64,000 bases of DNA from Eustoma russellianum. Lineage: Eukaryota > Streptophyta > Magnoliopsida > Gentianales > Gentianaceae. The notes below the pieces were generated by a model. That model ran no database searches. It was given only the letters and a program-made list of their open reading frames with translations, and was not told where the DNA came from. Position 1 is the first letter of the stretch. The number at the start of each line of letters is the position of its first letter. This document shows, piece by piece, positions 35,001-47,256 of the stretch. The DNA is taken from NCBI GenBank assembly GCA_036186865.1, contig AP025069.1, forward strand, positions 13,286,085 through 13,350,084, read 5' to 3'. A program made the translations under genes and the position numbers.

Positions 35001-36179
35001 GACCCATGTTTTTAAAGAAAGCTTCATGATTCCTTTGCCGGCCAAGCATGCGACTAACCCGACTCCAGACCCGGGGTTAATTGGTCTGATGACATGATAT
35101 GTTCTGGACCCGTTCAGATCCGGGGTTAATTGATCTGATATCTGTTCTGGACCCGTTCAGATCCGGGGTCAATTGATCTGATATCTGTTCTGGACCCGTT
35201 CAGATCCGGGGTTAATTGATCTGATATCTGTTCTGGACCCGTTTAGATCCGGGGTTAATTGATCTGATATCTGTTCTGGACCCGTTCAGATCCGGGGTTA
35301 ATTGATCTGACATCTGTTCTGGACCCGTTCAGGCCCGGGGTTATTGGTCTGATGATATGTTCTGGACCCGCTCAGATCCGGGGTTAATTGATCTGACACT
35401 CTGTTTTTTTACGACATGTTACTTTATGGGACCAAAATGATGTTTTGACATGACATGACATCATGCATTGCATCTTGCATAATTCACGATCATGAGGACA
35501 TGTTGCATGTTACAATTAATGGTTATAGGTTATTATTGGTATAGCATTACCTAAAAACATGCTTAAACCGAACGTCAAGTAAGTACAGGATCCAAGATCA
35601 GGTATGGTATATCATTCCCTAAAACATGCTTAAGCCGAACGTCAAGTAAGTACAGGATCCAAGATCAGGTATGAATTATGATTATTTGAGGTTTTTGGGG
35701 GGTAATACATTCATGTTATGATTCTTTAAGTATTTCATGGTAGTTTATATATTCTTGCTGGGTGATTTTTATCACTCACACTTTATTTTTCCCCTAGAGC
35801 CAGATAATGCCAAGATAGAATGGATCGAGGACGAGCTGAGGGTAGCTTATCCATAGGCGAGGAGTATGAAGGGAGCTAAGCTTAAGGACTTTTGTGCTGC
35901 CAAGACGTTTTGTACTATGACTATGTTTGAACTCTCTGGATTTCAGTTATGTTATTTTGAGGGAATACTACTTTTGGGAAATTAGTAAATTAGTGATGCA
36001 TGTTTGTTTTGAAAAGTTTTTAATTCTGCCTAAATTTTAATATGATGTTGAATGTTAGCATGGGAGTTCACGGCTTATGTTATGGATGTTCGTATGTTAT
36101 GCATGACGCCTTGTACTCTCCTCAGTGAAGTACGGCGGGTGCACCGTATCTGGACGAGGCCGGTGCGGGGGGTGCTACA
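32037..36179 (+). repeat. Element A 3' LTR (4,143 bp, complete)
   Basis: It runs from TGTTGTACCCCAACG to GGGTGCTACA. From 33546 it matches 1-1844 plus 27950-28737, which together reconstruct the outer LTR and prove the B insertion site. Internal features are a TA/CA microsatellite near 32220-32370, pyrimidine-rich sequence around 32820-33000, donor-like sites CTAG/GTAAGT at 33080 and TTTG/GTAAGA at about 33259, the 43-bp tandem array (35073-35390), the acceptor-like site at 35797, and the terminal hairpin. No gene is recognised. Confidence 0.92.
35073..35390 (+). repeat. 43-bp tandem repeat in A 3' LTR
   Basis: The same array as 1527-1843, here continuing without interruption into TTAATTGATCTGACACTCTG. 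Confidence 0.9.
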
Positions 36180-36207
36180 GATATGTTATATCCCGTCCCC
36201 TTGAGGG

Positions 36208-36320
36208 TACCAAGAAAAAAAGGAAAAGAAAAGAAAAAAGGGGAGAAGAAAGAAAGAGAGGGAAATAGAAGAGGGGAGGGAGAGGAGGAAGAAGAGGAAA
36301 AGGAAGGAGGAGAAACGGAC
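36208..36320 (+). repeat. Purine-rich tract followed by TA repeats
   Basis: About 110 bases of almost pure A/G (GAAAAGAAAAGAAAAAAGGG and similar), continuing in less pure form to 36420. A CACACA and TATATA run follows at 36419-36490. The open frames on both strands here are low-complexity artefacts. Confidence 0.8.
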
Positions 36321-36497
36321 GGATGGCGAATAAGCGGAAAGAGGGGCCGAGACCTAGAGGAAACAGACAGACGAGCGCGAGAGAGAAAGAAAGATGAGGA
36401 GAAGAGAGAGGAGAGACAGACACACACACACACATATATAATATATATATATATATTTAGATATAATATATATATATATATATATATACATCTCCCT

Positions 36498-36513
36498 AAA
36501 TCAAAAATCAGAA
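36498..36513. repeat. Target-site duplication of the LINE, left
   Basis: AAATCAAAAATCAGAA, repeated exactly at 42602-42617 after the A-rich tail. The leading A residues are ambiguous with the tail. Confidence 0.85.
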
Positions 36514-36683
36514 GATACATATTTCGGCTCCAGGCGTAGGCGTAGGCGATTCCCGTCGCCAATTGGCTTGCGGCTTTCGGCCGCCGACATGGCTGCCGGT
36601 GTGGCTTCTGCCTCCGGCCTTTTCTTCTGCTGTTAATTATTCCGCTTTTCTCTGGTTATCGGCGATCACATTGCTTCTGCGAT

Positions 36684-37963
36684 ATGACTTCTGCGGCGCC
36701 GTCTTTCGCGGCTGTAGTAACGGCGCCACCACCTCTCAAACGATCAACATCTCTCCAAAAACGGTATCTCGGTATAAAGGTATTCCCTTGATATCCTTTT
36801 TAGATTCGGAAATTGATGAACTTGCTGCGCCTTTCAAATATTCGTTAGTGGGTACTTTTTGGTATGGAAGACCTCCATTGAAAGTGATCAGGGAAGTTTT
36901 TGAGAAGATTGGTTTCCAGCCAGATCTTCGTATTACTCTTATTGATCAGACACACATACTTCTCAATTTTCGCAATGAAGCAGATTATTTACGCTGTTTT
37001 TATCGGAGATCCTGGCATATTTCTGGTTGCCATATGCGCATAACAAAATGGACAGTTGATTTTGATCCATCCACTGATGTGCCAATTGTGCCTGTTTGGA
37101 TCGCTTTTCCTGGCCTTCCTGTTCATCTTCACCGAAAGGAAGCTTTATTCGAAATTGTGAAACCCATTGGAAGCCCTATTAAACTTGATGTTGCGACAGC
37201 GGAGGGTCTTAGACCGTCAGTTGCACGTGTGTGTGTGGAAATTGATATCTCCAGAGAATTACCGCAGAAAATTTATCTCGAAGCTAAAGGACGATTTATT
37301 CTGCAAACTATTACGTATGAAGATTTACCTTTGTTCTGCACTTCTTGTAGACGGTTAGGCCATGCATCATCCACTTGCCTGCCTGCTTCAGAGAATAATA
37401 TTCCTCCACCACCGCCACCCCCTCCACGTCGTCCACAGGCACAGCGATGGACCCCAGTTAAATCACGCCCTGCTGTTTCCTCTAATCCACCGCAACATGC
37501 TCCGGCTCCGGAGTTGCCGCATACGCTGGCACAGTCCCCAGCTGCGCCATCTAACCCCACTGAGCAAGTTACTGAGTTGTCGGATGACCCTCTGTGAGAA
37601 ATCCCCCGCTCGAGACGCGATTCTTACTGAACATAATCCAGCAGATGTTTTGGGACCGTTGCATGATTCCATGGACACCGGTGATATTGGACATTCGTCT
37701 GACACTGACCTTCCGGTTCCAGACAACACTGAAATTCCTATGGTATCAGAAGAGGTCGCTAATCGCATCCAGCATTGCCTGCTACTCCTGATACGGATAT
37801 ATTAATTTCTCGCCTACAGGACTCAACAGATGATTTTATTCCGGTGGTGCCACGTCGAAAACGTCGGTCCAAAAAGGATCTTCCGCCATTACCCCCGTCA
37901 TCTATTCTCACACGCAGCGCTTCGCATGCGGTACAGGGAAGTAACACTACCCTTTCTCAATGA
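36684..37963 (+). pseudogene. LINE ORF1: DUF4283 RNA-binding protein with CCHC knuckle, frameshifted
   Basis: The best start is the ATG at 36684 (MTSAAPSFAAVVTAPPPLKR), a typical LINE ORF1 N-terminus; a frameshift near 36770 leads into the main frame. DUF4283 spans about 36780-37300 (DELAAPFKYSLVGTFWYGRP, VWIAFPGLPVHL). A zinc knuckle CTSCRRLGHASSTC is at about 37337-37378, followed by a proline-rich tail. Two further frameshifts near 37590 and 37775 roughly cancel, and the last part (RRKRRSKKD) is back in the main frame. The stop TGA at 37961-37963 overlaps the ORF2 start as ATGA. ORF1 proteins package LINE RNA. An upstream frame from TTG at 36563 is an alternative I consider unlikely. Confidence 0.8.
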
Positions 37964-40900
37964 ATATTATGATATGGAACACACGAGGCCTTCGTGCCTC
38001 CAAGCCACGTTTGCATCATTTAATTCATGAACATCGTTTAAATTTACTTGTAGTTATAGAGCCTAAGCATGCATCTAATACGGTTTCTCGGTATGCTTTA
38101 GAGTTTGGCTTTTCTAATTCATATGCATCGCAGTCTGAACGTATATGGTTTTTCTGGCGGGATTCTCACTTCGAGTTGGTTCGGTACAGGATGAAGGACA
38201 AGTAGTACATTTCACATTGCTCTTTCGGCAATTGCAGCGTGTTTTGTCCTCTCGGCGGTCTATGGCAGCCATACGCCACTTTTGCGTCGTGCTTTATGGG
38301 CTTCTTTATGTGATTCTCGGAAAATTCAGCACTACCTTGGGTTTTAGGGGGTGATTTCAATACATTCCGTTCTCTATCAGATCATGAAGGGAGATCTCAG
38401 CCGTCACTCTCAGTTTTGCAAGACTTCAATGATTGTATAGACTCGTGCGGTTTGATGTCGCTGCCATTTCAGGGTTCTAGGTTTACATGGTCGGATGGTC
38501 GAGGTCTCGGCAGATTACGTCGACGATTAGATTGGTTGTTTATCAATTCTGAATTTCATGATATCTTTGAAGATCAGCAGCTAACGCATCTCCCTAGAAT
38601 TTCTTCAGACCATACGCCATTGCTCTTCATATGCCGACATACTACGAGTTCGCAGCGACGCACATTTCGGTTTTTAGACTCATGGCTGCAGCATCCAGAC
38701 TTCATCGCTTTTATGCGAGATGCATGGAGTGCGTACCCAACAACGGGAGGCATGTATGGTTTCTATAATAAACTATTTAAGTTCAGAAAGGATGTGCAGC
38801 AATGGAATAAGGACATCTTTGGTAATATTTTTTCACGCGTTCAATACACTGAAGCTCAGCTTACACAAGCTGAACAACAGTGGGATATGCAGCCGACAGA
38901 GGAGAATCGTGCAGAATACCATCGCGCAAAGGCTGAATATCAACAAGCAGCTTCCTATGAAATGCATTTCTGGAAACAAAAAGCAAGAGTCCGATGGTTG
39001 AAGGATGGAGATGCAAATACTCGTTACTATCATTCAATTGTCAAAGGCAGGCGTCTACATCTTAAGATTCAGCAAATTCAATCATCAACTGGTCTTATCT
39101 GCTCTACCCCGGATGATATTATGTCTGAAGCAGTATCATTTTACACATCTTTATTCGCGAGAGAGGCAACAGGCAATTATGATCAAATTCTATGTCATAT
39201 TCCATCTCTGCTTTCAGCAGAGGACAACGCTTCATTAGCGCACATACCCATGCCGGAAGAAATTAAGGCGGCGGTTTGGCATTTGGATCCACACAGTGCA
39301 GCGGGACCTGATGGTTTTGATGGTAATTTTTACAGAACTTGCTGGTCAATTATACAAAACGATGTTATCTTAGCAGTTCAGGAATTTTTTCTGGGTATAC
39401 CACAACCCAAAGTTATGGCGAGTGCTTTGATCACTTTAATACCAAAGAAGGCCTCTCCTACCACATTCAGTGATTATCGTCCTATTTGTCTCACAAATTT
39501 CATCAGCAAAGTTTGTACAAGAATTGTTGCTAGTCGATTGAGTAAGTTGTTACCACGTCTCATTTCACCCGAACAAACCGGTTTTCTGCCGGGTATGGAT
39601 ATTTCACACTCAGTTTTGCTGGCTCGAGAGATGATTCATATGCTTGACCGCGGTGGATCACAACTCTGTCTCAAATTGGATATGATGAAAGCTTTTGACA
39701 GAGTTAGCTGGGAATACTTGGAATTAATTCTAAAGGCCTTTGGATTTTCAGGTTTTTTTACGAGGATTATACTGAATCATTTGAGTGCAACCACGTTTGC
39801 AGTTTTAATCAATGGACAACCCTCAACTTATTTCCGGCCGTTTAGAGGAGTCAAGCAGGGAGACCCTTTATCTCCATTATTATTTATTTTAGCAGCAGAG
39901 GGTTTCAGCAGAGGCTTGAAGGCCTTGACATCAGCGGGTGTGTTAGAGCCATTTCGTATGGGACGCATGCCGTTTCCAGTTACGCATTTGGCTTATGCAG
40001 ATGACCTTCTCATATTTCTTCGAGGTACGCAGCGAAATTTAAGGCAATTTCATATGTTTCTTAAACATTATGAAACGGCCTCAGGTCAGAAAGTAAACTT
40101 CCAAAAGAGCAGTATGATTCCTTCTTCGGCAGTTACTCCACATCAGCGTCAATGTTTCATGCAAATTTTGGGCATGCGTCTTGCCGCTCTCCCATTCCGA
40201 TATCTTGGATCATTTTTACACAAGGGTATATCTCGCTCGCTACACTGTGTCTCGCTATTACAGCATATTGATGACAGACTTCAGGGTTGGCAATCTAAGT
40301 TATTATCTACTGCAGGCCGACTAGTGCTTTTACAATCGGTAATATCAGCACTGCCTCTTCATATTATGGCCGCGGGAGGAATACCTAAATCGGTCATTAA
40401 AATTATTCATCGTAAAATGGCTACGTTCTTTTGGGGTCACCGACATCATTGGGTCTCATGGGCAAACATTACTAAACCGAAGTCTGAGGGAGGTTTAGGC
40501 CTTCGGGATTTAACTGTCCTTCAAAAGGCATATCATTGCCGTATTTGGTGGTCTTATCATCAGCATTCAACTTTATGGAGCCAATTCATGCATGCAAAAT
40601 ATGGTCAGAGGCAAGATTTTACTGCACGGCTCACTGACTCACCGATCTGGAGAACAATTTGCCGTATTCTCGTTCTGTTTAATGCACACAGCAAAACAGG
40701 ATGATCAGCTCACATGGATCCCAGCAACACTGGGGGAATTTACACTCAAGAGTGCATATGATGTCTGCCGCACTTCCTCTCCCACTATGCTGTCGTTCAC
40801 TTTTATTTGGTCCAAGCATCTTTCACCATCTATTAGACTGTTCTTATGGCGTCTTTTTCACTCAGCATTGCCTTTTCAGGATCATATTGGCCGATATATT

Positions 40901-41813
40901 GCGGCACAGCCAACACAATGCCCGTTCTGTAGGCGCGATTCGGCCACGATAGACCATGTTTTCATCTCTTGCTCTTATATTCATCCTATATGGTCTTACT
41001 TTGCAGGTGAGCTGCACTGTCCCTCACCGTCATCTCTGCACTTACGCAACTATCTTCTTGCTTGGTGGTATCGGTCTTCCTTTTCTTCTCTTATTGGGGT
41101 ATATAAACTGGTGTTTCCTGCTATCATTGTGTATAATATCTGGCGTGCTTATACATCCATTGTTTATGGGGACAAAACAACATGCACAACTTTCTCTACA
41201 AGCCAATATCCGTTATGATATTACCCTATGGCACAAGAAAATCGCGGGCTCAAAACTTTGTGCATCTCCATGTCAAGTCTTTCGATGGCTACCTCCCCCT
41301 CGACCGCCTCGACCAGTTGTCGTTCGTTGGGTCACCCCGCCTTCAGGCCGATTGAAACTAAATGTGGATGCTGCTGTAGGCCGACATTTTGCGGCGGGAG
41401 GTGCCATTCTACGTAATCATACAGGATTATGTCTAGGAGCACTTTCATTCCGGCTACCACAATGTACTCCTCTTCATGCAGAAACACAGGCTGCGTTTCT
41501 TGGTCTTCTTTACTTCCTCCCTTTATATCGTTCAATTACTCTCGAGTCAGACTGCTCCCAGCTAACTGATCGACTCAGGCAGACGCACGCACCCCAAGGG
41601 AATTATCACCTCCGCTGGCTCCATCAGCTGGTTCATTCACATCGACTCTCTCTCAGTCATATTTACCGTGAAGCAAATATGCCAGCACATTATTTAGCAC
41701 AGCAGGCCATGCTAAGCCCAAATACGAAGTACTATTCCTCAGCTAATCTACCGTCTTTGGTCAAGGCAGCTGTTACTTTAGATCTCACGTCGGCTCACCT
41801 TCGATTCCCTTGA
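37960..41813 (+). pseudogene. LINE ORF2: endonuclease, reverse transcriptase, RNase H, frameshifted
   Basis: It begins MNIMIWNTRGLRASKPRLHH at the ATGA overlap. Endonuclease: IEPKH, SAVYGSHTP, GGDFNTF and SDHTPLL (about 38610), with frameshifts near 38190 and 38340. Reverse transcriptase is clean in one long frame from 38416: ITLIPKKASP, DYRPICLTNF, EQTGFLPG, LKLDMMKAFDRVSW, GVKQGDPLSPLLF and catalytic AYADDLL near 39990. Zinc-binding region: LFLWRLFHSALPFQDH, CPFCRRDSATIDHVFISC, after a shift near 40680. RNase H, after a shift near 41180: LNVDAAVGR, HAETQAAFLGL, LESDCS, REANMPAHYLA. The fourth acidic position reads His, as in the related fragment near 8560. The product would nick target DNA and copy LINE RNA. 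Confidence 0.88.
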
Positions 41814-42601
41814 CACTTGCGGTCTTCCATATGGATTGGCGCTATTTTGTCTCACCTGCCTGCACCCATTGGGCTGCAGGCGGGCACGGTATGTTTTCCC
41901 ATCCCACTCTTCATGCATTATACGGTTTTTAATAAATCAATATAACATGCTACTTTGTCTCATGGGAGCGCTTTGGATATCATATTGGTGCCTGTACTGC
42001 ACTCTCATTTTTGCAACGCTGCGATCGGAACAATCATGCGATGACACGGAACTATTCTCTACGACGTTCACTGCTGGAACTTACACATTGTCGCCTTGGC
42101 TGACTAGTCAAGGCGACTTGGGTACGAAATTACGCATTTTGCTTATGCTTCTTTCTTATGAACTTTCTACTCTATTAATGTGTTCTTTTCATCCGCGCGA
42201 GATAACCCATCTGATGACGGCGATTATATGGAGCAAGTGCACCCTCATCAGTATCACACGATGGCATTCTACTTTCTATGATGCTTTTGCTGCTTGGTTC
42301 AACTTCCTATCACACAGATCAAAAGTCGGTGCAGCACATTTTTGGTTGTACATTATTTTTCCACAAACTTCATATCAATGACAGCCGTATAAATATGTAC
42401 GCTTTTTTAATTCGCCAAGGTTTTATCCACAAGGGTGGTTTTACTTGGCAAGGTTTTAATGCGGCATATCATATACGACTGCAGATATGACATACTTAGT
42501 TCGTTATATTATTTATTTGCATTCATGGACTCTTGTAATATGGTTTTCCTCCGCCACAAGTGAGGTTTCCCGTAATAAAATTTTCTTTATAAAAAAATCA
42601 A
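41814..42601 (+). other. LINE 3' UTR and tail
   Basis: The region after the RNase H stop. The stretch 42380-42490 (CGCCAAGGTTTTATCCACAA, TTTTAATGCGGCATATCATA) is shared with the fragment at 7842-8823, marking it as LINE 3' UTR. The small open frames are not genes. It ends in TATAAAAAAATC. Confidence 0.75.
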
Positions 42602-43329
42602 AAATCAAAAATCAGAACCCTACACCTACAAAAAAAGACACGCTAACCATAAACCCCTCCCCACACCATCAGCGGCCACCTTATTGGAAGGAAGAAGAAG
42701 AATTTTTCTTCTTCCACATAAAACCCAAATTACATATACGAAATCTATATCACACCATTAGACACACATAGAAATCGGTCAGCCCCTCCTTGGGAGAAGA
42801 TGAAATCGGCCAACCATAGGAGGGAGAAGAAAGTGCGTAAGAAATTGATAGGAAAATGTAGGTTACCCTCACCTCTTCTCTGATTGGCTGTAGTTGCAAT
42901 AAATTTCTATGTGTTATTTTCTTTTATGTCTTCGTATGCATGTAATACATGATGTGGTATGTGCATTTATATGTGCTTGAATGGGTGTTGATTGTGCGTT
43001 TGGAAATTAATTGAAAAGAATTCATTTTTATTCGAATAGAGGAAGAATTGCATGATTAGCCTTAGAAATAGGTCACATAGCCCGGAAATTAGGTCGGAAT
43101 TGATCTGGAAGTTAAAAAAGGCCCTGGATAGCGGTGTGCATGAAAAATGCACGTATTTCATGGGCGAAGCATGAGCCAGGAGCTATTTTAAGCGGGCCAG
43201 GCCGGTTAAAAAAGTAAGGGCCAGGCTTGAAAATAAAAAGGGGCCCAAATCCGCAGGAAAAAAAGGGTGTGCCAGCTGGCCAGCAGAATCTTTTTTTGGG
43301 CCGGACTACAGACTGAAAAAAGGGCATGT

Positions 43330-43365
43330 GTCTCTTTAAATAAATACATATATATAGTGATGATG

Positions 43366-43401
<36 letters not shown>

Positions 43402-43640
43402 GTAATAAATAAAGATATTAAACTAATATTATATAAAATCCAATAAAATAAAATAGATTAAAGTAAAATAAAATAAAATAAAAATAAGGAAAATGAAAAA
43501 AAAAAGATTACCCTTAGCCGTGGAAAGGAAAAAATTAATTTAATATAATATTAATATTATTTACTAAGTAATAAATTTAGAAACTCATTAAATAAATTAA
43601 AATAAATTAAATTTAAAAAAGGGAGGAGAAAGAAGAGAAT
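43330..43640 (+). repeat. AT-rich simple repeats in LTR F
   Basis: (AAT)n at 43365-43400, followed by AAAATAAAATAAAATA-type runs. The counterpart on the minus strand is at 61300-61530 of element E's LTR. No gene. Confidence 0.8.
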
Positions 43641-43960
43641 AAAATGAAATTAAAGCAAGGAAAAAAACAGTAGGGCAAGATAAAAACAAATAATAAAAGG
43701 ATAAAGTGCTTGAAAGCCTAAGAAAATTAAAATGAAGTGTAGAAACCTAAAATAAAGTCTAGAAAGATAAAGTAACGGTAGAAGATAAAATATAGTAATG
43801 AATCCCATGCAATATAGACTAACTATGAAATATAGGTAATACGCAATATAGAACGGAGCATGTCACATAGGATAAACGGAAGTGTGAAAGTGTGCAGCAT
43901 TCATGGCACATGCATCCTTTCGGGGCGAGTGACTTCACGATACGAAGCGTGTACGCTGAC

Positions 43961-44126
43961 TCCACGTTATGGAGCGTGTGTGCGCTGACTCCACGTTACG
44001 GAGCATGTGTGCTGGCTCCACATTACGGAGCGTGTGTCCGCTGACTCCACGTTACGGAGCGTGTGTGCTGACTCCATATTACAGAGCGTGTGTGCTGACT
44101 CCATGTTACGGGGCGTGTGTTAGGAC
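43961..44126 (+). repeat. 27-29-bp tandem repeat in LTR F
   Basis: Six copies of a unit starting CTCCACGTTACGGAGCGTGT and ending GTGCTGA. The open frame across it (43969-44457) is a by-product of the repeat. Element E's LTR has a shorter version around 58320-58390. Confidence 0.85.
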
Positions 44127-44534
44127 CCCAGGATATGTATTGCATTACATGGATAGAAAGGGCATAACGTGTGATTCGATGCGATTGGGTCTTTGGCACG
44201 GTAGTGTGAAGGGCATGCATCCTGAAGTTGTGCATTGCATTTGGATATGTACGATGTTATACTTGTTTACTGTATACTTACTTTGCAAGTCGGATCGGAT
44301 ATGTGTTATTTGCTTAATGTTATGCTTACTTTGCGACCGGTTCAGGTATGTTTTATTTGTTTTATTTATTAGTATAATTGTTGTATTTATATATATTTAC
44401 GCTGCGATCAGATCAGGTATGTTTTATTTGCTTTGTTTATTTGTACTTTTATTGTAAGTATGGTTCTTTCTGGGATTAGACGGGTAACCTACGGGTGATT
44501 TTCTAATCACTCACCCCCTACTTATCCTCTCACA

Positions 44535-44600
44535 GGTGAGCCCGAGTATGAGTACACTTTTGTAGAGGACGAGTCTGACTGTGTAAGCTTGGGCAAGTGA
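44535..44600 (+). other. Conserved short LTR open frame, LTR F
   Basis: Twenty-two codons including TGA after TCCTCTCACAG; the peptide starts GEPEYEYTFVEDESD. It sits downstream of AATCACTCACC. It aligns in frame with the minus-strand copy in element E (57955-58020), with silent third-position changes. Confidence 0.5.
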
Positions 44601-45929
44601 GCTTGGAGGCATTTCTTTGGGGAACACTTGATGGTTTTCACATTTATTTTGTTTTATTAGACTCTTAGATTTTCATTTAACATATTGGGTTTTCGTCAGC
44701 CCTAAACTCTGATTTATTTATATTTTGGGATTATTTATGAATTGAATTTGACTTTTTAATTAGCGTTTCTGCGAAAAAATTCTACGTCATTTTCGACGTG
44801 TAAGAAGTTGGAACGATGCCTTGTAGTTCTCGTAGTAGACTGTGGCGGATGCACTGTTCCCGATGCCAGGATTCGGGAGCAGTGCGCTACAGTATATGTT
44901 TGTAAATATGTGTTAGCCGTATAATATATGTGTATATATACACACACAAACACATACATATATAAGTATAGGGGGTATATGGTGTATTTATAGGAATATG
45001 AGTAAATATTAATTTCGTATAGCAATATAATTTATGTAAAAATTAAACTGCTTTGTATAAATCATAGGGACTTAAATAGGTTTTTCGGATTTACTTTTAT
45101 ATAAATATTGAAAATTATTTGTATTCAAATTATATGGATTTATATATGTAATTTCATATTTAATTACATATAAATATAGAAAACTGTTTTTATGCCAATT
45201 GTATGAATTTATATATGTAGTTTCGTATTAAATCATATATATGTATATATATTGAAATTTTTTTTATAAAAAGTATGTGGATTTATACATGTATTTCCAT
45301 ATTAAATTATATATATATATTTACAAACAGTTTTTATAGAGAATATATATATATTTATATATCTATTTTAGTGTTAAATTATATATGTATAAAAGTAACC
45401 AGTTTTTCAATAGAATTATGCATATATTTATGTTATTTACGTAATTAAATATATGTTAGTTTTACAAACTTTTTTCAATAAATTATATATGTATATATTT
45501 ATGTTATTTTTTTTAAATATATGCATAAATATAAGCTGTTATTCAATAGATTTACATGTATATATTTATGCTATTTTCGTATTTAAGTAAATAAATAACA
45601 TAAACTGTTTTTAAAATATATATATTGATGAATAAAGTGTGACGTCCGAAAGGATGTAACGTGTATATATATATATATATTCAGTTATATTATTTACGCG
45701 ATTAAAAATATATATTGGTATCTAATAGATAAACTTTATATTAGAATTTGTATTTCAATGAGAGTATAGTTATATGAATGTTTTAAATGGATGTGGAAAA
45801 TAATAGTTGTTGGTATATGGACGTGTGGGTGTATGCATGCATGTATATATGCACATGTATGGGTGCGGACATATGTATGAGTTTGGATGCACCAGATTAT
45901 AAGTGATTATGCATTTACATTCATGACAC

Positions 45930-46160
45930 GAGCATTGCAGTCGACAGTTTGTGCCTAACATGGACACAGGTATTGAGGATGACATGATGCGTCTAACATG
46001 CGCACAGATGTCGAGGACGGCAGTCTGCGTCTAATATGGGCATAGGTGTAGGAAACAGCAGGCCGAGTCTAACATGGACATAGGTGTCGGACGTCAAGTC
46101 AGGTCTAACATGGGCATGGACGCCGACAACGGCAGGCTGTGCCTAACGTGGATGATAGAC
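45930..46160 (+). repeat. Degenerate ~45-50-bp tandem repeat in G
   Basis: Four to five diverged copies containing TCTAACATGGGCATAGGTGT-like phrases (for example GTCTAACATGGACATAGG and GTCTAACATGGGCATGG). Confidence 0.7.
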
Positions 46161-46514
46161 TGTATCATCATTAGGACCCAGGACATGCATAACATATCAT
46201 GGTTTTAAAAGAGAGGCATGCCATTTGCGTGACCTTGATTGCATGTGACATGATTTTAAAGAACGCATGCATCACGCGTATGTGGCATTGAGGAATGGGC
46301 ATTGAGGAATGGGTTGTTTGACTGTTTACTTTTACTCGGTGTTTTGATTGTAGAAGTTATTTATATAAGCTTTATTTATGACTGAGGACCAGTATGTTTT
46401 ACTTACTTTATTTACGACGTTACTCCTTCCTCTCATATATGATCGCATAGCAGGTACAGGTAGGTACTTACAATGACTAAAATCGCTCAGGAGTAGTTGT
46501 TTTTATTTTTGCAG

Positions 46515-46580
46515 GGGGATCCTAGATATGACATGATCTATATCGAGGATGATGCCGAGTGGACTCTGTGCGAGCCATAA
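46515..46580 (+). other. Conserved short LTR open frame, remnant G
   Basis: Twenty-two codons including TAA, starting GDPRYDMIYIEDD, directly after TTTTTGCAG. It has the same length and same distance from the ED core to the stop as in F and E, although the surrounding DNA is hardly alignable. Confidence 0.5.
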
Positions 46581-46969
46581 TTTGTGGATGCGATGATTCT
46601 CTGGGGGGGATATTTAAAGATTTCTTTTTATCATTTATGTTTGGGATTGTAGACTATTTGTAAGCTGGATTTATCTTCTTGGTAACTTTGTTTGGGCCTG
46701 GTCAGCCCTTAACCTTATATTTCTGTATTTCCATTTGGGGAATTGTTTATTGAATTACATATTTATTATTTATTGAGTAAATATATAATTCCTTCTAAAA
46801 TAAATTTCACGTCTCTTGTTGACGTATAAGGAATTTTTATCAACGTCTTATAGTTCTCGTAGCGGATTACGGGGGATGCACCGTATCCGATGCTACGGTT
46901 CGGGAGGGGGCGTTACAATATCAACACTCATATGATCTTCATTGTGTTTCTATTGTGTTGAGAAGGGCG

Positions 46970-46974
46970 TTGAT
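46970..46974. repeat. Target-site duplication of element D, left
   Basis: TTGAT, repeated exactly at 56884-56888. Joining the flanks gives an uninterrupted AGAAGGGCGTTGATGTTCAT. Confidence 0.9.
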
Positions 46975-47256
46975 TGTAGCGCCCCGCTCCCAAGCCCTAG
47001 CATCGGGAACAGTACACCCGCCGTATCTCACTAAGGAAAATACAAGGCGTCGAATAAATCTCTTACATGCCAGAAATGACGTATAAATTTTTCTTGCAGA
47101 AACGTAAATCATAACTTAAATTAAACTCCAATAATCGTCATCACATTTGTGATTAGAAATTCTAATAATAAAAGTAGTAGAGAAGTCTATGAAAATCCCC
47201 AAAAGATAACTACGAAAATCAGCTGCAGAGTTCCCCTCGTATCCTAGCTGCAGCTA

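Larger units (their letters stand above)
36514..42601 (+). mobile_element. Full-length L1-type LINE (6.1 kb), mutated
   Basis: A non-LTR element with 5' UTR, two overlapping ORFs, 3' UTR and an A-rich tail (ATAAAAAAATC), between 13-16-bp target duplications. ORF1 has DUF4283 and a CCHC knuckle. ORF2 has apurinic-type endonuclease, reverse transcriptase, a zinc-binding region and RNase H. Frameshifts occur in both ORFs, so it is inactive. Its 3' end is closely related to the inverted fragment at 7842-8823. Confidence 0.9.
36184..44891 (+). mobile_element. LTR F: lone gypsy LTR split by a LINE
   Basis: It starts TGTTATATCCCGTC, four bases after element A, and ends GCAGTGCGCTACA. The LTR parts are 36184-36513 and 42618-44891. 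The right part is homologous to the minus-strand LTR of element E (GTAGGTTACCC, CTTCGTATGCATGTAATAC, the AT-rich block and the GEPEYEY frame). No primer site follows at 44892 and no interior is attached, so it is a solo LTR or a remnant. A clean target duplication is not visible (AGATA versus GTATA). Confidence 0.75.
44892..46917 (+). mobile_element. LTR remnant G (Ty3/gypsy, left end not found)
   Basis: The right end is typical of the family: acceptor-like TTTTTGCAG, the GDPRYDMIYIEDD frame (46515-46580), CTTATAGTTCTCGTAGCGGA and the terminus GGGGGCGTTACA at 46917. The left side is AT-rich (TATATATG repeats at 44900-45720) with no recognisable LTR start; it may have been cut by A or F. A degenerate tandem repeat lies at about 45930-46160. 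Confidence 0.65.

Noticed and set aside
36122..36562. Minus-strand frame and plus-strand frame 36183-36539 as proteins
   Set aside because: Translations of a purine-rich tract and TA/CA repeats; low complexity only.
36563..36770. LINE ORF1 start at 36563
   Set aside because: It begins with TTG, not ATG. The ATG at 36684 in another frame gives a typical ORF1 N-terminus and a frameshift explains the join.
41640..41710. Loss of a catalytic Asp in LINE RNase H (REANMPAH) as a copy-specific lesion
   Set aside because: The related fragment near 8560 has His at the same position (REANTVAH), and this variant is common in plant RVT_3-type RNase H, so it is a family feature.
43969..44457. 162-codon frame in LTR F
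   Set aside because: It translates a 27-29-bp tandem repeat and then AT-rich LTR sequence; no conservation in element E.
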